In this document: positions 1 to 11,529 of the stretch, in pieces
Numbering within the stretch: position 1 is the stretch's first letter
How the letters are laid out: each line of letters begins with the position of its first letter
Source of the DNA: Candidatus Melainabacteria bacterium RIFCSPHIGHO2_02_FULL_34_12
GTDB taxonomy: Bacteria > Cyanobacteriota > Vampirovibrionia > 2-02-FULL-35-15
Length of the DNA: 64,000 bases
Reading direction: 5' to 3'
Assembly (NCBI GenBank): GCA_001784555.1
Contig: MFRM01000003.1
Span: 47,124 to 111,123 of the forward strand
Made by a program: the position numbers and the translations under genes
Notes under the pieces: model-generated
The model's database searches: none
What the model was told of the DNA's origin: nothing
The model's input: the letters and a program-made list of their open reading frames with translations, nothing else

Positions 1-129
1 GCAGGTACATCATGCAAAGTATCTATGGACGATATTATTCATGCCATTCACTCTACAGGAAGAGATGCTGCACAGAGAGATACGCAGTATAACGTGATAA
101 AAATTATTCCACGTGTAGTGGCAAGGTAA
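1..129 (+). CDS. C-terminal fragment of a protein truncated by the window edge (…AGTSCKVSMDDIIHAIHSTGRDAAQRDTQYNVIKIIPRVVAR*)
   Basis: Open frame 1 from base 1 to TAA at 127-129. Confidence 0.5.
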   Translation, partial: AGTSCKVSMDDIIHAIHSTGRDAAQRDTQYNVIKIIPRVVAR

Positions 130-164
130 CCTTCCTATTACAGATACGTCATATAATCTTTAAT

Positions 165-1007
165 ATGCCAAAAAAACAAAAAATGCGGCTTGATTCTTTG
201 CTTCTTGAAAAGCAACTTTTTCCTTCGCGTGAACAGGCAAGATCAGCAATTATTCAGGGTGCAATTTTAGTAGAAAAAGAAAGGATAACTAAGCCAGGTA
301 CTTTTATTGATTTAAACAGTGAGATAACTGTTCTCTTCACCACAAATCCTTATGTAGGAAGAGGCGGTATAAAGCTGGAAAGTGCTCTGGGTTATTTTGA
401 AATAAGTGCAATGGATAAGATTTGCCTGGATATTGGCACATCAACTGGAGGATTTACAGACTGTCTTTTAAAACGCGGGGCAAAGCTGGTGTATGCAGTG
501 GATGTAGGTTATGGACAGTTTGACTGGAGCCTCAGAAAAGATCCCAGGGTAGTATTGTTTGAAAGAACTAATGTACGTTATTTAATGCCAGAAAAAGTTT
601 ATAAAGAAGAAGATCCGAAGGCTACTATTTGTGCAGTGGATCTTTCATTTATTTCTCTCTCCAAAGTTTTTAAGCCAATAATTGATTTAGTAGAATACAG
701 CGATGAGACTCATATTCTTACTCTTTTTAAACCTCAGTTTGAAGCATTAAGAAGCGAGGTAGGTAAAAAAGGTATTATTACAGATAGGTCAATTCACGAG
801 TCGCTTCTTGTAGGTTATATTGAAAATATTGCTAATCTTGGAATGTATGTTCGCGGTGCTACTTATTCACCTATCACTGGTTCTGCTGGTAATATTGAAT
901 TCTGGTTTGACGTTACATTTAATGAAAATGACACTAATTTAGTAAATGATCAGACCATTATAAATGTAGTAAATGAAGCACATCAAAAATTAGCTAAGAA
1001 GAAATAA
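165..1007 (+). CDS. tlyA: TlyA-family RNA methyltransferase (S4 domain + FtsJ-like)
   Basis: RLDSLLLEKQLFPSREQARSAIIQG S4 start; DIGTSTGGFTDCLL SAM motif. Confidence 0.9.
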   Translation: MPKKQKMRLDSLLLEKQLFPSREQARSAIIQGAILVEKERITKPGTFIDLNSEITVLFTTNPYVGRGGIKLESALGYFEISAMDKICLDIGTSTGGFTDCLLKRGAKLVYAVDVGYGQFDWSLRKDPRVVLFERTNVRYLMPEKVYKEEDPKATICAVDLSFISLSKVFKPIIDLVEYSDETHILTLFKPQFEALRSEVGKKGIITDRSIHESLLVGYIENIANLGMYVRGATYSPITGSAGNIEFWFDVTFNENDTNLVNDQTIINVVNEAHQKLAKKK

Positions 1008-1041
1008 GTAAGGGCAGACCTATCTGTCTGCCAATAAAAAA

Positions 1042-1896
1042 ATGAAAAAAAAAGTCGGACTTGTTTATAATGCAACTAAAAAAGAGAATCTTGAAATAGC
1101 AGACAAAGTTGAAAAATTTCTTCACTCGCATGGAATCAGCACTTGGAAAGGCAGGACTAGCACTGAAGAGAATGATTGGAAGTTTTTAAATGAAGAGCTT
1201 GAGTTTGCAATAATTCTTGGCGGTGATGGTACTTTACTTGGAGCAAGTCGTGCCCTGGCTCCAAAAGGAATACCCATGTTTGGGATAAATACCGGACATC
1301 TGGGGTTTCTCACGGAAGGAAAATCCGGAAGTATTTTAGAACTTGTAGAAAAAGTAATTAAAAAAGAATGCAAAATTGAAGAAAGAGCAATGCTATGCGG
1401 ATATATATTGAATAAAAATAATTCAGAAAACGAACCTATGTTTGCTTTAAACGATATTGTTATAAGCCGAGGTGCAAGCTATAAAATGATTAATATAACT
1501 TTAAACGTAGATGATAAACCTGTTGCTGATTATATTGGCGATGGCTTAATTATCTCAACACCCACAGGATCCACTGCTTATGCACTTTCTGCAGGTGGCG
1601 CAGTAATGGAACCAGGGATACGCGGCATTGAAATAGTCCCTATATGTGCACACAGCCTTACCAGCAGACCTCATATAGTTTCAGATTCCAGGGTAATTAC
1701 AATTACTTTTAACCGTCCGCATGAAGGTACTCTTTTACAGGTAGACGGGCAGGAAACTTTTAATATTAAAGATGGTTCATCAGTTAGAATAAGCCGTGCT
1801 GCACATACTGCAAAATTAATGAGATTACTTGGCGAAGAAAGCGATTTTTACTGGACTATTAGACAAAAATTTCACTGGGGGATATTGGCTAAATAA
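1042..1896 (+). CDS. nadK: NAD kinase
   Basis: ILGGDGTLLGASR and ISTPTGSTAYALSAGGAVMEP motifs. Confidence 0.95.
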   Translation: MKKKVGLVYNATKKENLEIADKVEKFLHSHGISTWKGRTSTEENDWKFLNEELEFAIILGGDGTLLGASRALAPKGIPMFGINTGHLGFLTEGKSGSILELVEKVIKKECKIEERAMLCGYILNKNNSENEPMFALNDIVISRGASYKMINITLNVDDKPVADYIGDGLIISTPTGSTAYALSAGGAVMEPGIRGIEIVPICAHSLTSRPHIVSDSRVITITFNRPHEGTLLQVDGQETFNIKDGSSVRISRAAHTAKLMRLLGEESDFYWTIRQKFHWGILAK

Positions 1897-2497
1897 CTGC
1901 GTGGTCTTTTTCCCGGCCGTTTGAAAGAGATGATGCTCCAAAACCTGAGCTGCCTCCTCTAGACATTAAATGTTTTTGGCCATTTCTGACAGTAGAAAGA
2001 GCGTCAGTTAAATCTTTATCCAGACTTGTTAGAACATTTTCAGCATAGTTATCAGCACCTACTTTAATGCTTTCAGCTTCTTCATATGCTTTCTTTCTCA
2101 TTTCTTCTGATTCTTTAAGTGCTCTCATTCTTATTTCCTCAGCTTCCTGAAGAATAGATCTCTTTATCTTTTCAGCTTCCTGTTCTATTTTCTTTAGTAT
2201 TTCAGAATCTTTTACCATTCTGTCTACTTTATATTGTGTACTTTCCATTAATTCGTCAGATTGTTTCTGGGCTTCTTTTATCATTTTTTCTGCTTTTGAC
2301 TGAGCCTGAGTTATAATTTCTTCTTTTTGATTGATTATTGAGGTGGCTTCTTTAATTTCCTGAGGAAGTTTAGACATGACAAGCTCAAGTTGATCATAAA
2401 ATTTTTCAATGTTAACTAATTTAACTGATGTCCACGGAACTGCTGGTGATTCTTCAACAACTAACCCTAATCGATCAATTAATTTATATATGCTCAT
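1889..2497 (-). CDS. Coiled-coil protein of unknown function
   Basis: Long Glu/Lys-rich heptad region; 8-bp convergent overlap with nadK. Confidence 0.7.
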   Translation of the reverse strand: MSIYKLIDRLGLVVEESPAVPWTSVKLVNIEKFYDQLELVMSKLPQEIKEATSIINQKEEIITQAQSKAEKMIKEAQKQSDELMESTQYKVDRMVKDSEILKKIEQEAEKIKRSILQEAEEIRMRALKESEEMRKKAYEEAESIKVGADNYAENVLTSLDKDLTDALSTVRNGQKHLMSRGGSSGFGASSLSNGREKDHAVI

Positions 2498-2556
2498 AAA
2501 AATTTCTTATCCTTATTATCGTATCTGTGGAACTTATTATACACTTCAATTAAAAC

Positions 2557-3036
2557 TTATTTGATACCCATTTTCTGGTATAGATATTTATGAACTGGCT
2601 TAGGAACCAGATCTGTAATATCACCCCCAAGGTTTACAACCTCCTTAACCCTGCTGGACCTTATAAATGAATATTTAGGATTGGTCATAATAAAAAGGGT
2701 TTCTAAGCCTTTTGAAAGAAAATAGTTTATCTGAGACATCTCCAGTTCATATTCAAAATCTGAGGGTGCTCTTAAACCACGAACAATAGCATTTGCACCT
2801 CTTTTTTTAGCATATTCAACTGTTAAACCTGTAAAACTTTCTATTGATATATTTTTTATGTTTCCTGTTGACTCTTTAATTAATTTAAGCCTATCCTCCA
2901 GGGGAATAAGATTACTTTTATCATTGTTATTAAGAACAGCAATAATTACTTCATTAAAAAGACAAGTAATTCTTTCAATTACATCTATATGGCCGTTAGT
3001 TATTGGATCAAAACTGCCTGGGTAGAGTGCTTTCAT
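2557..3036 (-). CDS. coaD: Phosphopantetheine adenylyltransferase (start at MKALYPGSFDPITNGH rather than the longer ORF start)
   Basis: YPGSFDPITNGHIDVI and YSFIRSSRVKEV motifs. Confidence 0.95.
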   Translation of the reverse strand: MKALYPGSFDPITNGHIDVIERITCLFNEVIIAVLNNNDKSNLIPLEDRLKLIKESTGNIKNISIESFTGLTVEYAKKRGANAIVRGLRAPSDFEYELEMSQINYFLSKGLETLFIMTNPKYSFIRSSRVKEVVNLGGDITDLVPKPVHKYLYQKMGIK

Positions 3037-3149
3037 AGTTAACCAATATACCATTTTAGTATATAAAATATTACTTCGCACAATTAGGGCGCGATAAATC
3101 GCGCCCCTACAATATTATTTAATTATTGATGTATCATTCACGATACATT

Positions 3150-3449
3150 CTAAACTTCAGGATTTTGTGGAATTACTGGAGTATCTCCGTTTACCATGGT
3201 ATGTAATTTACCAAGTTCATCCCCTATCATTTTTGCAAAAAATACGGATGAATTATTTAATTCACCTGCAAGTCTTGTAATTTGTTCTTTTGCAGGAGTT
3301 CCGCTGCTGAGTTTATTTACTTTATTTAATTCAGCTACAAGATCAGCAAAGGATTTTATTGCTTCTGATGCTTTTTTCTCAAGCTTAGGTAAATTACTTG
3401 AAAGATCACTTACATATGCTTTTTGTACTTTATCAAATGATGTAATCAC
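3150..3449 (-). CDS. Small helical protein, unknown function
   Basis: 99-aa ORF in a coding-sized gap; amphipathic composition. Confidence 0.55.
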   Translation of the reverse strand: MITSFDKVQKAYVSDLSSNLPKLEKKASEAIKSFADLVAELNKVNKLSSGTPAKEQITRLAGELNNSSVFFAKMIGDELGKLHTMVNGDTPVIPQNPEV

Positions 3450-3549
3450 AACTTTTCCTCCGCGATTAATGTCAATGGTTGAAATATAAAGGCCAAGCGT
3501 TAACCCTAAGTTAAAACCCTAGATTAAATTTATTTTAGGCTGAAAATAC

Positions 3550-3590
3550 AAAAAAAATAAGGGCAGGTTGCTTATTCCTGCCCTTATCTC
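3550..3590 (-). terminator. Rho-independent terminator downstream of groEL
   Basis: Reverse strand: GAGATAAGGGCAGGAATAAGCAACCTGCCCTTATTTTTTTTG, GC hairpin plus T-run. Confidence 0.85.
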
Positions 3591-3610
3591 ATTAATTTTT
3601 TAACTAGAGC

Positions 3611-5269
<1,659 letters not shown>

Positions 5270-5275
5270 TTAAAA

Positions 5276-5572
5276 TTATTTAACTACTGCCAAAATATCT
5301 CTATCAGAGAGAATTAAATATTCTTCTCCTTCGAGCTTTACTTCAGTGCCACTATACTTTGCAAAAAGTACGTGATCTCCTTCTTTAAGATCGATTGGTT
5401 TTCTTTGACCCTTATCATCAACTGCTCCAGGTCCTACTGCTATTACTTTCCCTTCCTGTGGTTTTTCTTTAGTTGAGTCTGGAAGAAGTATTCCACCTGC
5501 TGTTTTATCTTCAGGTTCTAATTTTTGAACTATTACTTTATCCTGTAATGGTTTTAAAGTTCTTTTTGTCAT
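5276..5572 (-). CDS. groES: 10 kDa co-chaperonin GroES
   Basis: [11 protein letters not shown]…[26 protein letters not shown]. Confidence 0.97.
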   Translation of the reverse strand: MTKRTLKPLQDKVIVQKLEPEDKTAGGILLPDSTKEKPQEGKVIAVGPGAVDDKGQRKPIDLKEGDHVLFAKYSGTEVKLEGEEYLILSDRDILAVVK

Positions 5573-5837
5573 TGTAGTCAAGGTAATCACCCTCCTTTTA
5601 TTTATTATTACTCCGGCCTGTTTTATTGACTAACATTCCCTGCTATCTTCACAACTTAAAGCTTAGATAGATTTAGAACTAATCAAAGACCAGTAATTAA
5701 TTATTTACTGAACTTAGCGATAGTGTGTTAAATTTTAGAAAATTTTAAATTTGTTTGAAATGATTTACGTGTTTTTGTCCACCATTAAGACTATTAAAGA
5801 TAAGTCCTGGATTGGTATTGATGGATTGGGGGTAAAT

Positions 5838-7631
5838 TTACTTCCTATAAATACTTTCAAGGTTATGCAAAACCCCGCCATAAATAGTAGGTCTTACATT
5901 CGCTAAAGTATTTTGAACAGCCTGAATTCTAATCGGAGATTCCAGATAAACCATGGGCAATTGTTCATAAACTATTTCTTGATACCTGTCATAAAGTTTT
6001 TTCCTTTTTTCAAATTCTACAAATTTTGTAGCATTATTAAATATCCGGTCAATTTCAATTTCCCAGTCTCTGGGCTTATGTTTGCTCTGGTCAAACATAT
6101 GAAGCCTACCGCTTAATTTCCAGACATTTGCACCTTCGTTTGGTTCAAAAAAGCCACCAGTAAAACCAATGATTATTCCTTCCCAATCTCCAGAATCTGA
6201 TCTCCCAATCAGTGTATTAAAATCAAGCGGTCGTAGATTTACTTTTATTCCAAGTTTTTTCAAATCATCCTGAATAATGACACCTATAGACTGACGGGTA
6301 ATATTTTCTGCATTAGTTAGAATAGTGAATTCGACTCTTTGATTTTTATTGTCAAGAAGTTCTCCTTTTTCGTTCCATTTAAATTTGCCTTCCTTAAGAA
6401 GTTTTTTTGAGATCTCCAAATCCTGAGGATAACCACCTGCAATTTTTTTATTTAGATAAATGGAAGGAAGTGCCTCAGGAGTAAAAAGCGGCTCACCTGC
6501 CCCGGCAAGGACGTTATCAACAATGCTCAATCTGTCTATTGCATGTGATACTGCCTGCCTGAAATAAACATTATTAAACCATTTTGATGATTTTAGATTT
6601 ACATCTTTTCTCAAATTAAATATTAAAAACTCAGTACCTGAGCTGGGTCCCAAGTTTACTGTTTTAAAATTCTTTTTCTTTTCTTCAAGTTTTTTCACCA
6701 GAGCAATATCTTCTCCGCGTACTGAAACCACATCTATTTCACCAGCTAAAAATTTAAATAACTCAAGGCTTGAATCCTGAACAACGGTATAAACCACTCT
6801 ATCCAGATAGGGTAGTTTCTGATTTTTAGAATTTAAAATAAAATAATCCGGATCTCTTACAAACTCTATTCTTTCTCCCTGCACATATCTTGAAAGTTTA
6901 AACGGTCCGCTGGTAACAAACTTTTCAGGGTTTGTATCTGTACCCCAGAATCCTAGAAATACTTTTTTTGCTTGTTCTTTTGATTTTGTACTTTTTATAA
7001 GCGGTTCAAAAATATGCTTTGGTGCAGGAGGATAACTTATTTGTCTTAAAAACGGTGCAAAAACCACATGAGTCATGAATTGTACTGTGTGGTTATCTAT
7101 TTTTTTTACTTCAGGGAATTTACCGTCAATTAGACAAAGAGACTGAAATCCAGATCCTTCTAAGCCTGAAAAAACAATTTCATTCCATGTAAAAACCACA
7201 TCATCGCTAGTAATTGGTTTACCATCTGACCACTTAACACCTTCTCTAAGTTTTACAATTATGGTTTTTCCTTCATCAAGTATCTGGTAACTTTTTGCAA
7301 GATGAGGAATAACTTCTCCTGTATCAGGATCATCGGTAAAAAGTCCGTCAAACATAAGATTTCCAAGCGTTGAGCTGGTAGCATCTGTAGAAGCCCATAA
7401 ATTAAATGTTTTTGGACCTGAACCAAACACTGATAAATTAAGTGTTCCGCCAAACATTCCAAGAGGATAAAAAATCTGCTTGTATTCAACAGAATTTATT
7501 TTAATTATTTTAGGGGTTTTTATTTTAGTGTTTAAGAGACTCTGATTAAAGCTTGATATGGGGAATTTATTTACCGAACAGCTGCCTGAAAAGAAAATTA
7601 AAAATGATAAGATTAAACAAACTTTTTTCAT
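5838..7631 (-). CDS. ABC transporter substrate-binding lipoprotein, family 5 (oligopeptide type)
   Basis: Lipobox-like FFSGSC; LREGVKWSDGKPITSDDVVFTW motif. Confidence 0.9.
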   Translation of the reverse strand: MKKVCLILSFLIFFSGSCSVNKFPISSFNQSLLNTKIKTPKIIKINSVEYKQIFYPLGMFGGTLNLSVFGSGPKTFNLWASTDATSSTLGNLMFDGLFTDDPDTGEVIPHLAKSYQILDEGKTIIVKLREGVKWSDGKPITSDDVVFTWNEIVFSGLEGSGFQSLCLIDGKFPEVKKIDNHTVQFMTHVVFAPFLRQISYPPAPKHIFEPLIKSTKSKEQAKKVFLGFWGTDTNPEKFVTSGPFKLSRYVQGERIEFVRDPDYFILNSKNQKLPYLDRVVYTVVQDSSLELFKFLAGEIDVVSVRGEDIALVKKLEEKKKNFKTVNLGPSSGTEFLIFNLRKDVNLKSSKWFNNVYFRQAVSHAIDRLSIVDNVLAGAGEPLFTPEALPSIYLNKKIAGGYPQDLEISKKLLKEGKFKWNEKGELLDNKNQRVEFTILTNAENITRQSIGVIIQDDLKKLGIKVNLRPLDFNTLIGRSDSGDWEGIIIGFTGGFFEPNEGANVWKLSGRLHMFDQSKHKPRDWEIEIDRIFNNATKFVEFEKRKKLYDRYQEIVYEQLPMVYLESPIRIQAVQNTLANVRPTIYGGVLHNLESIYRK

Positions 7632-7653
7632 TCTTTAAAAATATCACAATTAA

Positions 7654-8022
7654 TTAACATTCATTTATTATCTGTTTTAAAAGTGAATAAAAATAAGGAT
7701 GTTCACCTATTGGTTTCAAAAGCTCTATTTCAACCTCTACATATTTCTCTTTAATCTGATTTATCTGTCTGGGAATATCCTGCTCCATATGCCTGCCGGA
7801 AGCCATAAACATAGGTAAGACTTTAAATTTCTTTTTGCCGGTTTTATAAAGTTTTAAGATTATAGCATCCAAGTCGGGTGAGTTTAAATCCATAAAAGCA
7901 AGATTTATTTTATCCTTACTAAAATCTTTTTTTAGTTTTTGATTTAATTCTTCAAATGATTTTTGCCAGAGAGGATCTTTACTTCCATGAGCAATTAGAA
8001 TTAAACTTAAATCTGAACCCAT
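7654..8022 (-). CDS. CbiX/SirB-type sirohydrochlorin chelatase family protein
   Basis: LILIAHGSKDPLWQ…VLPMFMASGRHMEQDIPRQI. Confidence 0.8.
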   Translation of the reverse strand: MGSDLSLILIAHGSKDPLWQKSFEELNQKLKKDFSKDKINLAFMDLNSPDLDAIILKLYKTGKKKFKVLPMFMASGRHMEQDIPRQINQIKEKYVEVEIELLKPIGEHPYFYSLLKQIINEC

Positions 8023-8031
8023 AATTAATAA

Positions 8032-8526
8032 TTATGTAGCTGGTGCATTGTTAGTGTCAAATTCCGATTCAGCATGAATCGAAACAATGATACGGGCATC
8101 TGGATTATTGCCACCTATTCTAATTTCCCTTTGAGAATCAGCATAAACGCAATGAAGAGGTTTATGCTGTCTCCATTGACCATTTGTAATTTTTTCTAAC
8201 GCAAGTCTTGAAAGAGCTTTATCAGACTCATCAAAGCTTTTAAATCTGAGAATAAGACTACTTCTTAGTACATAAGCATTTTCAGGAAAACCTGAAATAA
8301 CACTAACAAGATCAATTCCATCAAATTTAATTGCAAGAACAATTCTTTGATTTAATTTAATGCATGCTTGTGCCAGAATGTTTAAATCTTCTAAACTTTT
8401 TGTTTCTTTAGCTTTAGCCAGAAGAGATTCAAAATCTATGGCTGGTTCAGGATTAGCAATAGCAACTTTTCCATTCCTAGAAAATGGATAAGAAACAAGT
8501 CCTACTAAAGTACGAATTAATTTCAC
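8032..8526 (-). CDS. Hypothetical protein
   Basis: 164-aa ORF with coding-like composition. Confidence 0.6.
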   Translation of the reverse strand: MKLIRTLVGLVSYPFSRNGKVAIANPEPAIDFESLLAKAKETKSLEDLNILAQACIKLNQRIVLAIKFDGIDLVSVISGFPENAYVLRSSLILRFKSFDESDKALSRLALEKITNGQWRQHKPLHCVYADSQREIRIGGNNPDARIIVSIHAESEFDTNNAPAT

Positions 8527-8649
8527 GATAATTTCCTTAAATATTGAGATAAATATAAATGAACTTTCTACTTAACTCCTAAAGGTTTATCTTATTTTTA
8601 TAATCAGGATGTTTTACTAGTAGATTGTCAACAAAGTTTTCATGCCTTG

Positions 8650-8756
8650 CGCCATTCACTGCGGGTCCTGCCGCCTGCAGGTTCCCCTCCATCCTGCGGT
8701 GCAGTAGCTCCTCAGATGGACACCTCCCTTCCGGCGTCACCCCCAGTGAATGGGAC
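8650..8756. repeat. GC-rich intergenic inverted-repeat element (CCATTCACTG…CAGTGAATGGG)
   Basis: Terminal inverted repeats; GC-rich against an AT-rich background. Confidence 0.6.
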
Positions 8757-8788
8757 ACTTAATTATTTAGTTGACGTTACACTAGTAT

Positions 8789-9562
8789 TTAATTAGGAAT
8801 AGTTAATTTTCTACCCAGAGCTAAAACAGAGTTTAGTTTAAGTTTATTAGCTTTTGCAATTTTATTAACATTTTCTGGCGAGGGATCCATATAGTATTTT
8901 TTTGCAATTACCCAGAGAGAATCTCCATTTTCTATCGTATGATAGGTTAAATCTTGAGAGCTATTTGCAGCTTCAGGAATAGGAATAATAACTTTATTTT
9001 CTTCAGTAGCCAGCTGAGTTTTTTCTTCAGGCTTAATTTGATCTGTTGGCTTAGCTTCAACTGGTTTCTTAGCAAAAAGATTAGGCAATGAAAAAGAAAA
9101 TTTTGGAGAGGCTTGCTTAAGTAAGGTTTTAGTTAACTGTTCATCAGCTGTTTTATCAGTAAGAATTTCTGCTGATTTGTGAAATACAAATTGTGTCTGG
9201 TGTTTAGTTTTAATTGCGTGAACACTAATTTGAAAATATATAAGCCATACAAGTGATGTCAAAATTACACCTGCTCCAAACCATGTAAGTTTTGAAAGAA
9301 AATTATTGGGCTGATTAGATAAATTCAAAATCTCTTCCTTATTTTGAGGCCAAAACCCTTGAAGTTCAGGCATTTGGGTAACTTCATTTATATTACTTGG
9401 CTCATCAGCATATATTGTGTCTAACAATTCAAACTCTTGTCTGGTATATAAATTGTTTTTCGGGTAATAGAAGCTAGTGACAGGTTTGTCATCTGTAAAC
9501 TTTGTACTGTTTTCTAGTTTTTTAAGCCTTCTTTGTCTAACCTTATCGAGCTGTGATGACAT
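8789..9562 (-). CDS. Single-TM protein with C-terminal LysM domain
   Basis: YHTIENGDSLWVIAKKYYMDPSPENVNKIAKANKL…LGRKLTIPN. Confidence 0.88.
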   Translation of the reverse strand: MSSQLDKVRQRRLKKLENSTKFTDDKPVTSFYYPKNNLYTRQEFELLDTIYADEPSNINEVTQMPELQGFWPQNKEEILNLSNQPNNFLSKLTWFGAGVILTSLVWLIYFQISVHAIKTKHQTQFVFHKSAEILTDKTADEQLTKTLLKQASPKFSFSLPNLFAKKPVEAKPTDQIKPEEKTQLATEENKVIIPIPEAANSSQDLTYHTIENGDSLWVIAKKYYMDPSPENVNKIAKANKLKLNSVLALGRKLTIPN

Positions 9563-9587
9563 TCCTACCTCCAAGCCTAAATATTCT

Positions 9588-9640
9588 ACACTTTTACACT
9601 TTTACTTTTTTACTCTTTTACTCTTTTACTCTTTTAACTC
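9588..9640. repeat. Short tandem repeat, ~8-bp unit ACTCTTTT and variants
   Basis: cacttttacacttttacttttttactcttttactcttttactcttttaactc. Confidence 0.85.
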
Positions 9641-9901
9641 ATATGCTTACTTAAAACAATTAATTATCACCTTAAAGCAGCAAATAATGAATTACAAATC
9701 AAAATTAAATCATTAATTATATATATTAAGTTGCAAAGACAGAATAATCTTAAGAAATATTGATTATTCGTTATACAATTTATATGCTCTGAAACATCAC
9801 AAAAAGCATGATTAGTGCCGTTACTGCTATGGATTTGATTCTTTAAACCTGTGGAAAATTAATATTTCCTGATTTAATACAAATAACATTTTCAATTTGT
9901 T

Positions 9902-10057
9902 ATGCAAGCCAGAAAAAAAATTTGTAAATCAAAAAAAGAACTTTCTGCAATTAAAAAAGCATATAAAAAAGGAAAATTAAAGTTTAATTCAAAAGATCTT
10001 GCAAAAGAAATTATTAAAGATCTGGGTTTAGGTTTATTTAAAAATAATAATAAATGA
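9902..10057 (+). CDS. 51-aa basic protein, weakly FlgM-like C-terminal pattern
   Basis: MQARKKICKSKKELSAIKKAYKKGKLKFNSKDLAKEIIKDLGLGLFKNNNK. Confidence 0.4.
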   Translation: MQARKKICKSKKELSAIKKAYKKGKLKFNSKDLAKEIIKDLGLGLFKNNNK

Positions 10058-10072
10058 TTTATTCTTTTAAGA

Positions 10073-11512
10073 TTATTTCCCTATACAAAACTTGGCGAAA
10101 ATATTTGTAATAATTTCATCGTTTATTTTTCTGCCTGTAACTTCATCCAGTCTTGAAAGAGCTTCTTTTAAATCATCTGATATTAAATCTTCAGGCTCAT
10201 TGTTCTGAACTTTATCTATAGCTTTACTGATGGAGGAATTACACTGGAGAAGAAGTTCTTTTTGTCTTTGATTTATATAAAGAACAGAGCTTGAATTTTG
10301 GACTCCGTGGTTTGAAGTAAAAGAATTTATTCTTTCTATTATTATTTTTTTTAATTTGTCTATATTTGTGGCATATTTAGCAGATATCTGAACGTTACAT
10401 TTTATATCCTGAAAAGGCTTCTCCAGTAAATCAATTTTATTGCCGACCAAAACTTTAGGCTTTCCATTTACTAGATCAAAAAGTCTGTTTGTGTCATCAT
10501 TTATTCCAACGCTTAAATCAAAAAGCAAAAGTACAATATCTGATTTCAAAAGAGCATTTTTAGTTCTTTCAATGCCTATTTGCTCTGGCTCACTTAAATT
10601 CTTAGCTTCTCTGACTCCTGCGGTATCCACAAAAACAACAGGCCACTCGTCAATCATGGTTTTTTCTTCAATGGTATCTCTCGTCGTACCAGGTTCTTGC
10701 GAAACAATTGCTCTTTTATTTCCAAGTAGAATATTTAACAGGCTAGATTTTCCTACATTTGGAGCACCTACTATTGAAATTTTTATGCCTTCACGTAAAA
10801 ATTGCCCTTCTTTTGAATTTTTAATCAGCTCACAAAAGCTCAGATTAATTTCTTTTAATTCTTTTATAAATTTATTTTTGTCAAAATCAGGCACATCCAT
10901 CGGGAACTCAACTGTACTTTCAACCGAGGTAATTAAATTTAATATTTTCTCTCGAAATGAGCTTACTTTCTCTTTTAATGCTCCAGTAAGATTTCCACTG
11001 GTTTCATAAACCATGCGGTTATTATCAGCGTTAATAATTTCATTTATGGCTTCAGCTTCAGTAAGATCTATTCGTCCGTTCACAAAAGCCCGAAATGTAA
11101 ATTCTCCGTTTTTTGCTTTTCGTGCACCGTTTTCAAGACAAATATCAAGAATCATTGAGGATATATGACTGCCTCCATGACAAAAAATTTCAATCACATC
11201 CTCGCTGGTAAAACTTTTTAGTGCTTTATAAGGAAGAAGAATAATCTCATCAATTATCTTGTTCTCCTTCTTTATATAGCCGTGTAAAGCTTGCATGTGT
11301 TGAAAGCAAGGTTCCTGAAGGCGAGGTTTCGTAACCTCGCCTTCTTTCTTTGTATGATAAAAAAACTTCTTTGCCAGACTCCAGCTGTCAGGTCCTGATA
11401 TGCGAATAGCAGCAATACCGCCATTGCCAGGCGGGGTAATAATTGCTGCAATGGTATCAGATAAATTAAACACAGCAGATAAATTATATATCATGCCGTA
11501 GGGGCATGCCAT
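10073..11512 (-). CDS. mnmE: tRNA modification GTPase MnmE (true start probably downstream of the annotated Met, which lies in a palindrome)
   Basis: DTIAAIITPPGNGGIAAIRISGP, GAPNVGKSSLLN, C-terminal FAKFCIGK. Confidence 0.97.
   Translation of the reverse strand: MACPYGMIYNLSAVFNLSDTIAAIITPPGNGGIAAIRISGPDSWSLAKKFFYHTKKEGEVTKPRLQEPCFQHMQALHGYIKKENKIIDEIILLPYKALKSFTSEDVIEIFCHGGSHISSMILDICLENGARKAKNGEFTFRAFVNGRIDLTEAEAINEIINADNNRMVYETSGNLTGALKEKVSSFREKILNLITSVESTVEFPMDVPDFDKNKFIKELKEINLSFCELIKNSKEGQFLREGIKISIVGAPNVGKSSLLNILLGNKRAIVSQEPGTTRDTIEEKTMIDEWPVVFVDTAGVREAKNLSEPEQIGIERTKNALLKSDIVLLLFDLSVGINDDTNRLFDLVNGKPKVLVGNKIDLLEKPFQDIKCNVQISAKYATNIDKLKKIIIERINSFTSNHGVQNSSSVLYINQRQKELLLQCNSSISKAIDKVQNNEPEDLISDDLKEALSRLDEVTGRKINDEIITNIFAKFCIGK
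11317..11344. repeat. Short palindrome inside mnmE, in frame (KEGEVTKPRLQ)
   Basis: gaaggcgaggtttcgtaacctcgccttc. Confidence 0.85.
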
Positions 11513-11527
11513 GGCATGCCCCTACGG
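11496..11527. repeat. 32-bp perfect palindrome at the 5' end of mnmE
   Basis: ccgtaggggcatgccatggcatgcccctacgg. Confidence 0.95.
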
Positions 11528-11529
11528 AT

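Noticed and set aside
1008-1033. gtaagggcagacctatctgtctgcca between tlyA and nadK as a definite member of the short palindrome family
   Set aside because: It resembles the family but the arms are short and imperfect; left as possible degenerate copy only.
5591-5760. Possible CIRCE element upstream of groES
   Set aside because: I looked for TTAGCACTC-N9-GAGTGCTAA and found no convincing match.
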